Of a stretch of 64,000 nucleotides of DNA, positions 1-9,417 are shown piece after piece. Each line of letters starts with the position of its first letter. Positions within the stretch are counted from its first letter, which is position 1. This stretch comes from Bacteroidia bacterium (GTDB taxonomy: Bacteria; Bacteroidota; Bacteroidia; DATLTG01), in assembly GCA_039924845.1 (NCBI GenBank), contig JBDTAC010000086.1, positions 16,275-80,274 of the forward strand. The letters are read 5' to 3'. The notes beneath the pieces are model-generated. The model had not been told where the DNA came from. It saw nothing but the letters and a program-made list of their open reading frames with translations, and did no database searches. The position numbers and the translations under genes were made by a program.

Positions 1-90
1 GGGATGCGTCATTTTACAACTTTTTATATTGCCGAAAATGTCTTCGTTATACGCTGTAGCACTGATTATTTCTATTGTTCCAACTTCCAT
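1..90 (-). CDS. 5' end of an unidentified gene (partial)
   Basis: An ATG at 90 opens a frame on the minus strand that stays open for all 30 codons to the window edge. It begins MEVGTIEIISATAYNEDIFG. The segment is too short to assign to a family. The only support is the open frame and its position just upstream of the same-strand end of the window, so this is a weak call. Confidence 0.35.
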   Translation of the reverse strand, partial: MEVGTIEIISATAYNEDIFGNIKSCKMTHP

Positions 91-176
91 TTCAATTTTA
101 AAAACAAAAAAAAGCAGCAGCGATTATTTTTTTTCTTTCGCTGTTGAAGGCATGATGATTGTGCAATGCTTTTTAA

Positions 177-842
177 TTATTGCCGCGTATATAATTGAGC
201 GATAATCAAGCCTTTCAAAAAATATTTTTTTGAGATAGAACAATAACCCAAGTCGAAAAAATATTTTTCGAAGCAAGGCAATTCCGTTACGCCAAGCGCA
301 CAAAAGATATTGAAAAAAAAGTACAACAATCGTACAATTAATTTCGAAAAATAATACATCCAACGCGGAGATTTTGAAATATGAAAATCACAAAATAACC
401 ATTTCCCTTGCGGAGATAATTTTTCATCCAATCGCTGCATCATTTGCTGTAATTCGTTTCCAGAAAAAAAATCCAGTACAAAAGGCGTAATAATCAAATC
501 GAAAAAATAATTTTTCGGAAGGTCTTTTTCGGAGCCGCAATGAAAAATAATAGAATAGTTTTTTTTAGGAAACTTTTTTTCGACACGTCTTTTTGTTTCC
601 GAAATCATCTTGTCAGAAACATCCAAATAATAATAATTTGTAGTTGTATTTTGTTTTAACAATTCGATTAATAATTTTCCATTCCCCCCACCAATTATCA
701 ATACAGACGAGGCTTTATTGATTTCTGACAAAAAATAAATTTGCGATTCGAAAATTTTTTTTCCAAAAAATAAATGGGCTAAACTTTGGTAAATCGGAGC
801 CAGAAAATTAATTCCTTTTCGTATCCGATCTTGTTTTTGCAT
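177..842 (-). CDS. Class I SAM-dependent methyltransferase
   Basis: A 221-residue soluble protein. The segment VLIIGGGNGKLLIELL near residues 47-62 matches the glycine-rich SAM-binding motif I of class I methyltransferases, followed by an acidic strand end (YYYLDVSDKM) that would hold the ribose. The substrate cannot be told from the sequence; UbiE-like small-molecule methyltransferases look similar. The ATG at 842 lies 8 bases after the hemL stop, so the two are probably co-transcribed. The C-terminal half carries several copies of the AT-rich palindromic element found throughout this window, which here encode Phe/Lys/Ile-rich stretches such as FFGKKIF and KKYFL. Confidence 0.75.
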   Translation of the reverse strand: MQKQDRIRKGINFLAPIYQSLAHLFFGKKIFESQIYFLSEINKASSVLIIGGGNGKLLIELLKQNTTTNYYYLDVSDKMISETKRRVEKKFPKKNYSIIFHCGSEKDLPKNYFFDLIITPFVLDFFSGNELQQMMQRLDEKLSPQGKWLFCDFHISKSPRWMYYFSKLIVRLLYFFFNIFCALGVTELPCFEKYFFDLGYCSISKKYFLKGLIIAQLYTRQ

Positions 843-863
843 TTGAAAAATTATTTTTTCAAA
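842..863. repeat. AT-rich palindromic element over the hemL stop
   Basis: Near-perfect inverted repeat TTTGAAAAA / TTTTTCAAA. The hemL stop codon (851-853) lies inside it and the next gene's ATG touches its edge. Confidence 0.7.
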
Positions 864-2143
864 GACGCTAAAATGCTTGCAATTATTTTTGCCGATTTCA
901 GCAAATCATCTTCTGTGTGGGCTTCTGAGACAAATCCGACTTCGTAACCAGAAGGTCCGAAATAAATTCCTTGTTCTAAAAGCAATGCGTGCATTTGTTT
1001 AAAATGAAACATACTCTCTGCATCAATATCTTCGGCAGCTTGAATTTTTTCCTTGTCGGTAAAGGCAATCCAGAAAATACTTCCAATAGAAAATATTTTT
1101 ATTTTGATTATTTCTAATTTTAAATTGGAATTAATTTCTGCGATTAAAAATTGTGTTTTTCGTTCTAAATCTTGATAAAAATTGGGCTTCAAACATTCAG
1201 TTAATTGCACAATTCCTGCTGCCATTGCCACTGGATTTCCGGATAATGTTCCTGCTTGATACACATCTCCATCAGGCGAAATTTTTTTCATTATTTCCGC
1301 ACTCGCGCCATACATTCCAACTGGCATTCCACCACCAATAATTTTTCCGTACGTAATAATATCTGGAGCAATTTTATAATGACCGGCAGCACCTTCAAAC
1401 CCAATGCGGAAACCGCTTATCACTTCATCAAAAATTAATAATGTCTCGTTTTCGGTACAAATGTTTCGCAAAAATTCTAAGAAACTTTTATCCTGCAAAA
1501 GCAATCCGTTATTGGCAGGAATCGGTTCAATAATTACACACGCAATTTTATTTTTAAATTGAGCGAATGCTTCTTCCACCGCTTTTTTATTGTTGAGCGG
1601 TACCACAATTGTTTCTTTCACAAATGCTTCGGGAACGCCAGCTGACGAAGTATTTCCGAACGTTACCAAACCTGAACCAGCTTTTACCAATAGGGAATCA
1701 CTATGTCCGTGATAACAACCTTCAAATTTTAAAATTTTATTTCGTTTTGTATAACCTCGCGCCAAGCGGATAGCAGACATAACCGCTTCTGTTCCGGAAC
1801 TGACAAAACGAATTTTTTCAACATATTTATTATTCGATAAAATGATTTCTGCCAACTGATTTTCGAGTGCCGTAGGCGCACCAAATGAACTTCCTTTTTC
1901 AACGGTTTTTTTAATTGCTTCCACTACTTTTGGATGCGCGTGTCCTAAAATTAAGGGACCCCAAGAACAACAATAATCTATAAATTCATTTCCATCAGCA
2001 TCCCAAATTTTACTGCCTTTTCCTTTTTCAATAAACAAAGGAGTTCCGCCAACAGAGCGGAAAGCACGTACTGGAGAATTCACTCCGCCCGGAAAATATT
2101 TTTTTGCTTTTTCGAAAAGTTCCGCTGATTTTTCCCGTTTCAT
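851..2143 (-). CDS. hemL: Glutamate-1-semialdehyde 2,1-aminomutase
   Basis: Converts glutamate-1-semialdehyde to 5-aminolevulinate in the C5 route of tetrapyrrole synthesis, using PLP. The 430-residue length is typical. Recognisable signatures are the N-terminal FPGGVNSPVRAF, the VSSGTEAVMSAIRLARG segment, YHGHSDSLLVKAGSG, IFDEVISGFR, and the PLP-lysine segment YGKIIGGGMPVG at about residue 260. I chose the ATG at 2143; a TTG at 2167 would add eight residues with no family support. The heme product is relevant here because tryptophan dioxygenase, truncated hemoglobin and CtaA in this window all need heme. Downstream the methyltransferase follows after 8 bases. Confidence 0.96.
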   Translation of the reverse strand: MKREKSAELFEKAKKYFPGGVNSPVRAFRSVGGTPLFIEKGKGSKIWDADGNEFIDYCCSWGPLILGHAHPKVVEAIKKTVEKGSSFGAPTALENQLAEIILSNNKYVEKIRFVSSGTEAVMSAIRLARGYTKRNKILKFEGCYHGHSDSLLVKAGSGLVTFGNTSSAGVPEAFVKETIVVPLNNKKAVEEAFAQFKNKIACVIIEPIPANNGLLLQDKSFLEFLRNICTENETLLIFDEVISGFRIGFEGAAGHYKIAPDIITYGKIIGGGMPVGMYGASAEIMKKISPDGDVYQAGTLSGNPVAMAAGIVQLTECLKPNFYQDLERKTQFLIAEINSNLKLEIIKIKIFSIGSIFWIAFTDKEKIQAAEDIDAESMFHFKQMHALLLEQGIYFGPSGYEVGFVSEAHTEDDLLKSAKIIASILASLKK

Positions 2144-2164
2144 AAGTGCTATCAATTTAGGCTG

Positions 2165-2180
2165 CAAATATATATCTTTG
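2165..2180. promoter_or_regulatory. Back-to-back -7 boxes of hemL and kynU
   Basis: The 16 bases hold TATATTTG read on the minus strand (2165-2172, toward hemL) directly followed by TATCTTTG on the plus strand (2173-2180, toward kynU). Both fit the Bacteroidota -7 consensus TAnnTTTG. No convincing -33 TTTG is visible for either, so this is a moderate call. Confidence 0.45.
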
Positions 2181-2234
2181 AGGCGTATAAATTTTCATAA
2201 ACACGATTTTAAATTTCCAAAAAATATTTTTTTG

Positions 2235-3503
2235 ATGACCTATAAAAATACGCTTGAATTTGCTTTGCAGCAAGACAAAGAAGATGCTTTAAATTCTTAT
2301 CGTGAAAAATTTTATTTCCCGCAAATGCACGGGCGCGAAGTAGTTTATTTTACAGGAAATTCACTCGGACTACAACCAAAATCTACGCAAGATGCTATTT
2401 TGAATGAGTTGGAAGATTGGGCTACTTTTGGTGTAGAAGGACATTTTCACGCACGAAATCCTTGGCTTTCGTATCATGAACAATTTGCGAAACCGCTCGC
2501 AAAAATTGTGGGCGCAAATCCTACAGAAATTATTGTGATGAACCAATTGACGGTGAATTTACATTTGTTGATGGTGAGTTTTTATCGTCCTACAAAAACG
2601 CGCTATAAAATTTTGTGCGAAGCAAAAGCATTTCCATCCGATCAATATGCCTTGACTTCGCAAATAAAATTTCATGGATTAAATCCAGATGATGCGATTA
2701 TTGAAGTTTCTCCGCGCGAAGGCGAGCATTGCATTCGGCACGAAGATGTGTTGAAAGCCATCGAAGAAAATAAAAATTCTTTGGCGTTGATTTTAATTGG
2801 CGGTGTTAATTATTACAACGGACAAGTGTTCGATATGAAAGCAATTACCGAAGCTGGACACAAAGCTGGTGCTGTTGTTGGTTTCGATTTGGCGCACGCA
2901 GCCGGAAATTTAAAATTGCAGTTGCACGATTGGAATGTTGATTTTGCATGTTGGTGCAGTTACAAATATTTAAACTCTGGTCCAGGTGGCGTTTCGGGCG
3001 TTTTTATTCACGAAAATAATTTGAATAATCCGGAGACAATTCGTTTTGCAGGTTGGTGGGGGCACGATAAAAATTCGCGTTTTAAAATGGAAAAAGAATT
3101 TGTTCCGATGCCAACTGCCGAAGCTTGGCAAATGAGCAATGCGCCTGTTTTATCAATGGCTGCACACAAAGCTGCTGTTGCTATTTTTGATGAAGTAGGA
3201 ATGGATGCGCTCACAAAAAAATCAGAAAAATTAACGGGATATTTAGAATTTGTGTTGGATGAAATCAATCAATCGCTGCTACAAAAATTAGAAATTATTA
3301 CGCCACGCGATAAAAAACAAAGAGGGTGCCAACTTTCTATCATCGCACATGGACGCGGAAAAGAACTGTTCAACAAAATAACACAAGCCGGAGTAATTGC
3401 GGATTGGCGCGAACCAAATGTGATTCGTGTTGCTCCCGTTCCGCTGTATAATTCGTTTGAAGATGTTTTTAGATTCGGAGAAATTTTGAAAAATAATTTG
3501 TAA
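2235..3503 (+). CDS. kynU: Kynureninase
   Basis: PLP enzyme that cleaves kynurenine or 3-hydroxykynurenine to (3-hydroxy)anthranilate and alanine. The 422 residues carry the family pattern: GNSLGLQPKST near the N terminus, GVEGHFHARNPWLSYHE, the aspartate segment VGFDLAHAAGNL, and the PLP-lysine segment CWCSYKYLNSGPGG around residue 243, then GWWGHD. A TTG at 2178 gives a 19-residue extension that would overlap the -7 box, so the ATG at 2235 is preferred. An AT-rich palindromic element ends immediately before this ATG. It is followed after 10 bases by the kynurenine monooxygenase gene, so the two form an operon. Confidence 0.96.
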   Translation: MTYKNTLEFALQQDKEDALNSYREKFYFPQMHGREVVYFTGNSLGLQPKSTQDAILNELEDWATFGVEGHFHARNPWLSYHEQFAKPLAKIVGANPTEIIVMNQLTVNLHLLMVSFYRPTKTRYKILCEAKAFPSDQYALTSQIKFHGLNPDDAIIEVSPREGEHCIRHEDVLKAIEENKNSLALILIGGVNYYNGQVFDMKAITEAGHKAGAVVGFDLAHAAGNLKLQLHDWNVDFACWCSYKYLNSGPGGVSGVFIHENNLNNPETIRFAGWWGHDKNSRFKMEKEFVPMPTAEAWQMSNAPVLSMAAHKAAVAIFDEVGMDALTKKSEKLTGYLEFVLDEINQSLLQKLEIITPRDKKQRGCQLSIIAHGRGKELFNKITQAGVIADWREPNVIRVAPVPLYNSFEDVFRFGEILKNNL

Positions 3504-3513
3504 AAAATAAAAA

Positions 3514-4866
3514 ATGAGTAAGAAAATAACCATTGTTGGAGCAGGATTAGTAGGTTCTTTATTATCCATTTATTTGGCAAAGCGCGGACATAAAATATCG
3601 CTTTTCGAACGGAGATCGGATATGCGAAAATCACAATTGTCTGCCGGAAAATCTATTAATCTCGCGTTGAGCGACAGAGGTTGGAAAGGTTTGGAAGGTA
3701 TTGGAATTGCGGATGAAATAAAAAAGATTGCCATTCCGATGTACGGGCGTTTTATTCATCACAAAGATGGTTCAACGGCTTATCAACCTTATGGAAAAGA
3801 GAATCAAGCAATTTATTCTGTTTCGCGTGCCGAAATAAATATGCGCTTAATAGATTTGGCGGAGCAACAGGAAAACGTAAAAATTTATTTTGACGAACGT
3901 TGCACGCACATTGATAAAAACGCGTTGGAAACAGAATTTGAAAATGCCGAAACAAAAAAAATAACGAAACAAAAAAGTGATTTGCTTTTTGGATCAGATG
4001 GCGCCTTTTCCGCTTCACGCTTGGCAATGCAATTACACAGCGACCGATTTGAATACAACCAACATTATATTTCCGCAGGTTATAAAGAGTTAATTATTCC
4101 GCCGGGTGAAAATGAAAAATTTCTTATCGAAAAAAATGCTTTACACATTTGGCCTCGTGGAAGCTTTATGATGATTGCACTTCCGAACTTAGACGGGAAT
4201 TTCACTTGTACTTTATTTCTTCCTTTTGAAGGAGAAAAATCGTTTGAAAAATTAAAAACAGATGAACAAATTCTCAATTTTTTTAACGAAGAATTCCCAG
4301 ATGCCGTTCCGCTAATGCCGACATTGTTACAAGATTTCAAGCAAAATCCAGTTGCTTCCTTGGTTACTGTAAAATGTTTTCCTTGGACGTTTGACGAAAA
4401 AATTGCTTTGATTGGCGATGCGGCTCACGCCATTGTGCCGTTTTACGGACAAGGCATGAACTGCGGTTTTGAAGATTGTGTAGTGTTAAATAATTTGATG
4501 GAAAAATACGCTGAAAATTGGGAAACTATTTTTCACGAATATGAAAATTTACGTAAACCGGATGCCGATGCCATTGCCGATTTAGCGATTATGAATTTTG
4601 TGGAAATGCGCGATAAAACGGCTGATCCAAAATTTTTAGTACAGAAAAAAATTGAAGCGCGTTTCAGTCAAAAGCACCCTGACAAATGGATTCCACTTTA
4701 TTCGATGGTTACGTACAATCCGCAAATACGCTATTCTACTGCTTTACGCGAAGGTGAAAAACAAGAACGCATTATGCAAAAAGTGATGAAGCTCGAAAAT
4801 ATTGAGCAAAAATGGGACAGCGATGAAGTAGAAAATTTGATGTTGGAAAATTTGAAAAAAGCTTAA
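3514..4866 (+). CDS. kmo: Kynurenine 3-monooxygenase
   Basis: FAD-dependent hydroxylase that turns L-kynurenine into 3-hydroxykynurenine with NADPH and oxygen. The N terminus has the dinucleotide-binding fold (IVGAGLVGSLLSIYLAKRG) followed by an acidic residue in FERRSD. The family segments SAGKSINLALSDRG and, near residues 300-320, GDAAHAIVPFYGQGMNCGFE are present. The length of 450 residues is standard. The C-terminal region lacks an obvious strong transmembrane anchor, unlike the mitochondrial enzyme. It sits directly after kynU, which uses its product. Confidence 0.96.
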   Translation: MSKKITIVGAGLVGSLLSIYLAKRGHKISLFERRSDMRKSQLSAGKSINLALSDRGWKGLEGIGIADEIKKIAIPMYGRFIHHKDGSTAYQPYGKENQAIYSVSRAEINMRLIDLAEQQENVKIYFDERCTHIDKNALETEFENAETKKITKQKSDLLFGSDGAFSASRLAMQLHSDRFEYNQHYISAGYKELIIPPGENEKFLIEKNALHIWPRGSFMMIALPNLDGNFTCTLFLPFEGEKSFEKLKTDEQILNFFNEEFPDAVPLMPTLLQDFKQNPVASLVTVKCFPWTFDEKIALIGDAAHAIVPFYGQGMNCGFEDCVVLNNLMEKYAENWETIFHEYENLRKPDADAIADLAIMNFVEMRDKTADPKFLVQKKIEARFSQKHPDKWIPLYSMVTYNPQIRYSTALREGEKQERIMQKVMKLENIEQKWDSDEVENLMLENLKKA

Positions 4867-4872
4867 TGCTTC

Positions 4873-5508
4873 TTAAACCAAAAACGGATTATTCATTCGC
4901 TCAAAACCAATGGTGGTTGGTTTTCCGTGTCCTGAATAAACGGTTATGTCATCTTCCAAAATCAATAATTTTGTTTTGATACTTTCAATAAGTGTTTCGT
5001 AATTTCCTCCCGGAAGGTCTGTCCTACCAATGCTTCCATAAAATAAAACATCTCCCGAAATAAGTATTTTTTTCGCTTTATTGTAAAAAGAAATACTTCC
5101 TGGCGAATGTCCAGGCGTAAATAAAATATCAAGCGAAGTGTTCCCGAAAATTATTTTTTCGCTTTCAGTTAAAAGCTGAATCGGTTCCGGAGAAGGCTCT
5201 GTTTCTACTCCGTACATTTGTCCAACTCGTTCCAGCGAATGTAAAATTTCCAATTCGTTTGAATGAATTTCTAAACCAATTTTATATTTTTCAGAAACAA
5301 ATTTATTTCCCAAAACGTGATCAATATGACAATGCGTGTTGATGAGTTTTACAGGATTTAATTTTTCTTTTTCGATGTAATCGCTGAGAATTTTTTTTTC
5401 AGATGCGTTGCTGCAACCTGGATCTACAATAATACATTCCTTGGTTTCATCAAAAATGATATATGTATTTTCCTGAAAAGGATTTAATGTAAAGGCTTTT
5501 ATTTGCAT
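4873..5508 (-). CDS. MBL-fold metallo-hydrolase (glyoxalase II-like)
   Basis: A 211-residue cytoplasmic metallo-beta-lactamase-fold hydrolase. The zinc motif THCHIDH is at about residues 58-64, preceded by IIVDPGCS. Further metal ligands are in LFTPGHSPGSISF and ISGDVLF, and a C-terminal YSGHGKPTTIG supplies the last histidine. This compact form is common in Bacteroidota and resembles hydroxyacylglutathione hydrolases, but the substrate is not shown by the sequence. It is convergent with kmo with 6 bases between the stops, and no clear terminator separates them. Confidence 0.85.
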   Translation of the reverse strand: MQIKAFTLNPFQENTYIIFDETKECIIVDPGCSNASEKKILSDYIEKEKLNPVKLINTHCHIDHVLGNKFVSEKYKIGLEIHSNELEILHSLERVGQMYGVETEPSPEPIQLLTESEKIIFGNTSLDILFTPGHSPGSISFYNKAKKILISGDVLFYGSIGRTDLPGGNYETLIESIKTKLLILEDDITVYSGHGKPTTIGFERMNNPFLV

Positions 5509-5551
5509 TTGAAAAATTTATTTTTTTATAGTTAAAGAGCCTCATCCTCAG

Positions 5552-5572
5552 CCCTTCTCCAAAGGAGAAGGG
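5552..5572. repeat. CCCTTCTCC hairpin of an intergenic repeat
   Basis: CCCTTCTCC-AAA-GGAGAAGGG is a perfect 9-bp inverted repeat with a 3-base loop, preceded by CCTCATCCTCAG. From general knowledge, similar text occurs scattered between genes in many unrelated genomes. It is more GC-rich than its surroundings. Confidence 0.6.
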
Positions 5573-5600
5573 AGACGTTATGCAATCGGCTTTTTTTTGT

Positions 5601-5884
5601 TTATTTCCTTTTTATTCCATAGTATGCGTATGTCAGCCCTGTTATTATTACCCATATGATTAAAAAAACCACAAACACTGCTAAATACTCCCATCCATTA
5701 CCAGCACAGTATAACCAACACCAAAAATAATAATAGCGGGCAAAGTATAAATCATTTCAAATATCTGTCTAAATAAATTTTCATTAGTTGCATCCATAAA
5801 ACCATAAAAAGACCAAATACAGGATGTTGAAAAATACAATGAAGTAATTATAAAAGATGTCAATATAATTTTCTTATGCTTCAT
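5601..5884 (-). pseudogene. Small membrane protein gene, apparently frameshifted
   Basis: The ATG at 5884 opens a 67-codon frame ending at 5681, with one hydrophobic segment near the N terminus (IILTSFIITSLYF) and a second at residues 46-60 (TLPAIIIFGVGYTVL). Directly at that stop, the -1 frame continues with WEYLAVFVVFLIIWVIITG and ends after YGIKRK at 5601-5603. That segment looks like a third transmembrane helix with a positively charged tail, but it has no start codon of its own. The simplest reading is one three-helix protein broken near 5690. A sequencing error or two genuinely short genes are alternatives. No family was recognised. Confidence 0.5.
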
Positions 5885-6054
5885 TTTTTGTTAAATGTGG
5901 TAACTAAACGTCCCGTTTATCTCATAAATTCCAGTACGAATATACTAATTTTACTTGTATTTTATTGCTTACAAAATTAGGTAATTTTTCATCTAATTCT
6001 TTCCTAATTTGAAATCCAAAAATCCTTAGTAACTTAGTCGCTTAATTTTTTTTG

Positions 6055-9000
6055 GTGAAAAAATATTTTTTTGATACGCCTTTTTCTGCATCGCAATTTG
6101 CGCTCCAATTTTCAAGCATTTTTTTGTTGTGTATTTTATTTTTTTCATCTCCTGCAAAAGCGCAATTTTACACAGGTTCTCAGCAAGATTTCGGACAAAA
6201 CCGCGTGCAATACGAACCTTTTTTATGGACGTATTATTCGTACGATAAATACGATGTTTATTTTTATCAAGGCGGAAAGGAAATCGCTTCTTATGTCTCT
6301 CAATCTGCGAAAAAAAACTTAATACAATTGCAAGCTTTGTTTGATTATCAATTGGACAACAAGGTTGAATTTTTAGTGTACAACAAACAATCAGAATACC
6401 AGCAAAGTAATTTAGGATTATCTTCGGAAGAGGCATACAATACGGGCGGTGTAACGCATTTTGTGGGTTCTAAAATCCCACTTTATTTTGATGGTGATTA
6501 TTTACATTTAGATCAACAAATACGTGCAGGCATGGCGCAAGTGCTTCTCAATCAGATGATGTTCGGCGGCAATTTGAAAAACATGTTGAAAAATTCGACG
6601 CTGCTTGCTTTGCCCGATTGGTTTACGGAAGGCTTGATTTCATACGCTTCTACGGGTTGGAACGTAGATATAGACAATCGTGTAAAAGATGGAATTTTAT
6701 CCGGCAGGTACAATAAATTTAATCGTCTTACTGGCTTAGATGCGCTTTACGCAGGGCATTCCATTTGGAAATACATTGCAGATACTTATGGAGAAGCTGT
6801 GATTTCAAATATTTTATACATGACGAAAGTAAGTCGTAGCGTGGAAAATTCTTTTTTATTTGTATTGGGAATTTCTACGAAAGATTTAGCGCACGAATGG
6901 CTCTACTCTTATCACAATCAATATTTGAAATTGGATAGCATTCAAAAAAATCCAACCAATTTGCCTTTATTAAAAAAACCAAAAGTAGCTCGCATTTATT
7001 ATAATTTAAAAATTAGTCCGGATGGGCAATACGCAGTTTATACAACGAATGAACTCGGTCAGCAAAAAATTTGGTTGTACAATATGCAAACCAAAAAAGC
7101 GAAGAGAATTTGGAAAGCTGGCTATAAATTAAATCGTGTTATTGACGTTTCTTATCCTTTATTGGCGTGGCATCCAACCGGAAAACTTTTTTCTATCATT
7201 ACGGAAAAAGAAGGAAAATTAATTTTGTCCACCTACACGATTGAAACCAGAAAAATGGCTTCGCGAAGAATTGTAAACTTTGATAAGATTTTAGATTTCT
7301 CTTATTCGGATGACGGAACTAAATTTGCGATGTCGGCAGTGCAACACGGGCAATCTGATATTTTTGTTTTCACCGTTGCTTCCAATGGATACGAACAAAT
7401 TACGAACGATGTGTACGACGATTTACATCCGAGATTTATTCATCATTCCAAAGGAATTATTTTCACTTCCGATCGTAGCAACGACACCCTAAAAACGTTG
7501 AAGCCGAATGATTATCACGGAATGCAGAAAAACGACGACGTGTTTATTTACAATTACGCTTCGCATTCCAACGTATTAAAACGCATTACCAATACGCCTG
7601 ATATTGACGAAACATATCCTGCGGATTATGACAGTTCGCACATTTGTTTTTTGAGTACTGCGAATGGAATTCGGAATCGTTATGTTGCCGGAATAGACAG
7701 TGTGATTAGTTATATTGATACTTCCGCTCATTATCGTTACGTAGTAAAATCATTTCCAATTACGAATTATTCAAGAAATATTGAAGAACAAGAAGTGAAT
7801 TTAACTGCTAATAAATATACGGAAATTATTTTTGACAAAGGAAAATATTTATTGGAAGTGGGCGATTTAAAACCATTTACATCACTCACGCCAATGGATT
7901 TGAGAAATACCGATTATCGCAAACAACAACTTTTTGACGACAAAAGACCAATTGGCAATAAGGTTCATCCTGAAAAAACAACTACCCCCTCCCCTACAAA
8001 AATACAAGTTACCACCATTGATTTGTCGCACCCACAGCAGGATACCGCTACTCATCCTAAAATTAATATTGATGATTATTCTTTTGATGACACTCCTCAA
8101 CAACAAGCGGAGAAGTCTAAATTGCAACAACTTCAACAGAAAAAGGATACTTCTCAAACCGTTCAAAATAAAATTAAAGTTCAGAAAAAGGATTCTGTGA
8201 ATCCTTTTAAACTTTCGTTGACCAATAATTATCGCATCACCTATTCGCCCGATTACATCGTAACACAAATTGGAAATAATTTTTTAAACAGCACCTACCA
8301 AACCTTTACAGGCGGCGGAAGTCCGATTTATTTGAATCCGGGATTTTCTGGCTTTTTTAGTGTTTCGCTGAGTGATTTATTTGAAGATTATCGCATCACT
8401 GCAGCCATGCGCCTTTCCGGCGATTTTAATAGCAATGAATATTTGCTGAGTTATGAAACTCGCGTGAATCGTTGGGATAAACAACTTGTTTTTCACCGAC
8501 AAGCTTTTCTGGGAATCAATGGTAATAACGGATTGGAGAAAATTTACACCAATGATGCGCATTATGTGTTGAAATATCCATTTAGCGAAGTAGCTTGTAT
8601 TAAAGGAACGGCGGGCTTCCGAGAAGATCAATTGGTAACATTGGCAGTAGACGATCCAAGTTTGCAGCAACCAAATGCCTACCAAACATGGGGTAATCTG
8701 AAATTGGAATATATTTTTGATAATACCATTAACAAAGGATTAAATTTATACAATGGCTTTCGCGGAAAAGTTTTCGGAGAATTTTACCGTCAAATCAATC
8801 AAGCCAATACCAATATGTTTGTGGTAGGTTTTGACGCGCGTTATTATCAAAAAATTCACCGTGATTTTATTTGGGCAAATCGTTTTTCGGGCAGCACTTC
8901 TTTCGGACAAGAAAAATTAATTTATTATATGGGCGGTGTGGACAATTGGTTTTCGCCCAGTTTTAATACAAATATTAATATTGCAACCGACCAAAATTAT

Positions 9001-9417
9001 GCCTACCAAACCTTGGCAACTCCTTTGCGTGGCTTCAACCAGAATATTCGAAACGGAAATTCTTTCCTGCTTTATAACAGTGAATTGCGTTTCCCGATTT
9101 TTAAATACTTTGCCAATCGCCCTTTGCGTTCGGATTTCATCAATAATTTCCAAATCATCGGCTTTACGGATATTGGAACTGCTTGGACAGGCCCTTCGCC
9201 GTATTCCGCCACCAATTCACTTAACACAACCATTATTCCTGGCAACCCTATTACCATTACATTGCAAACACAACAAAATCCAATTGTTGGTGGTTACGGA
9301 TTTGGTTTACGTAGCCGTATATGGGGTTATTTTGTGCGCGTAGATTGGGCTTGGGGTGATGTGGATGGCGTGATTCAGCCAGAAATTACATATTTATCTT
9401 TTAGTCTAGATTTTTAA
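6055..9417 (+). CDS. Outer-membrane protein: peptidase MA-like, beta-propeller and D15 barrel
   Basis: A large exported protein of about 1120 residues. A signal peptide ends near FFSSPAKAQ. It is followed by a region with LPDWFTEGLISYAS, as in peptidase MA-like domains, although I see no HExxH zinc motif. Residues 310-600 hold TolB/PD40-type propeller repeats (DGQYAVYTTNELGQQKIWLYN; DGTKFAMSAVQHGQSDIFVF). A Gln/Lys-rich linker leads to a C-terminal BamA/D15-like barrel ending SLDF with an aromatic last residue. No ATG lies near the start; GTG at 6055 or TTG at 6052 are the candidates. The stop overlaps the start of the next gene (TAATG). Confidence 0.75.
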   Translation: MKKYFFDTPFSASQFALQFSSIFLLCILFFSSPAKAQFYTGSQQDFGQNRVQYEPFLWTYYSYDKYDVYFYQGGKEIASYVSQSAKKNLIQLQALFDYQLDNKVEFLVYNKQSEYQQSNLGLSSEEAYNTGGVTHFVGSKIPLYFDGDYLHLDQQIRAGMAQVLLNQMMFGGNLKNMLKNSTLLALPDWFTEGLISYASTGWNVDIDNRVKDGILSGRYNKFNRLTGLDALYAGHSIWKYIADTYGEAVISNILYMTKVSRSVENSFLFVLGISTKDLAHEWLYSYHNQYLKLDSIQKNPTNLPLLKKPKVARIYYNLKISPDGQYAVYTTNELGQQKIWLYNMQTKKAKRIWKAGYKLNRVIDVSYPLLAWHPTGKLFSIITEKEGKLILSTYTIETRKMASRRIVNFDKILDFSYSDDGTKFAMSAVQHGQSDIFVFTVASNGYEQITNDVYDDLHPRFIHHSKGIIFTSDRSNDTLKTLKPNDYHGMQKNDDVFIYNYASHSNVLKRITNTPDIDETYPADYDSSHICFLSTANGIRNRYVAGIDSVISYIDTSAHYRYVVKSFPITNYSRNIEEQEVNLTANKYTEIIFDKGKYLLEVGDLKPFTSLTPMDLRNTDYRKQQLFDDKRPIGNKVHPEKTTTPSPTKIQVTTIDLSHPQQDTATHPKINIDDYSFDDTPQQQAEKSKLQQLQQKKDTSQTVQNKIKVQKKDSVNPFKLSLTNNYRITYSPDYIVTQIGNNFLNSTYQTFTGGGSPIYLNPGFSGFFSVSLSDLFEDYRITAAMRLSGDFNSNEYLLSYETRVNRWDKQLVFHRQAFLGINGNNGLEKIYTNDAHYVLKYPFSEVACIKGTAGFREDQLVTLAVDDPSLQQPNAYQTWGNLKLEYIFDNTINKGLNLYNGFRGKVFGEFYRQINQANTNMFVVGFDARYYQKIHRDFIWANRFSGSTSFGQEKLIYYMGGVDNWFSPSFNTNINIATDQNYAYQTLATPLRGFNQNIRNGNSFLLYNSELRFPIFKYFANRPLRSDFINNFQIIGFTDIGTAWTGPSPYSATNSLNTTIIPGNPITITLQTQQNPIVGGYGFGLRSRIWGYFVRVDWAWGDVDGVIQPEITYLSFSLDF

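Noticed and set aside
124..363. 79-codon minus-strand frame overlapping the methyltransferase end
   Set aside because: Rich in Phe/Leu/Lys from AT-rich repeat elements in another frame; no support beyond being open.
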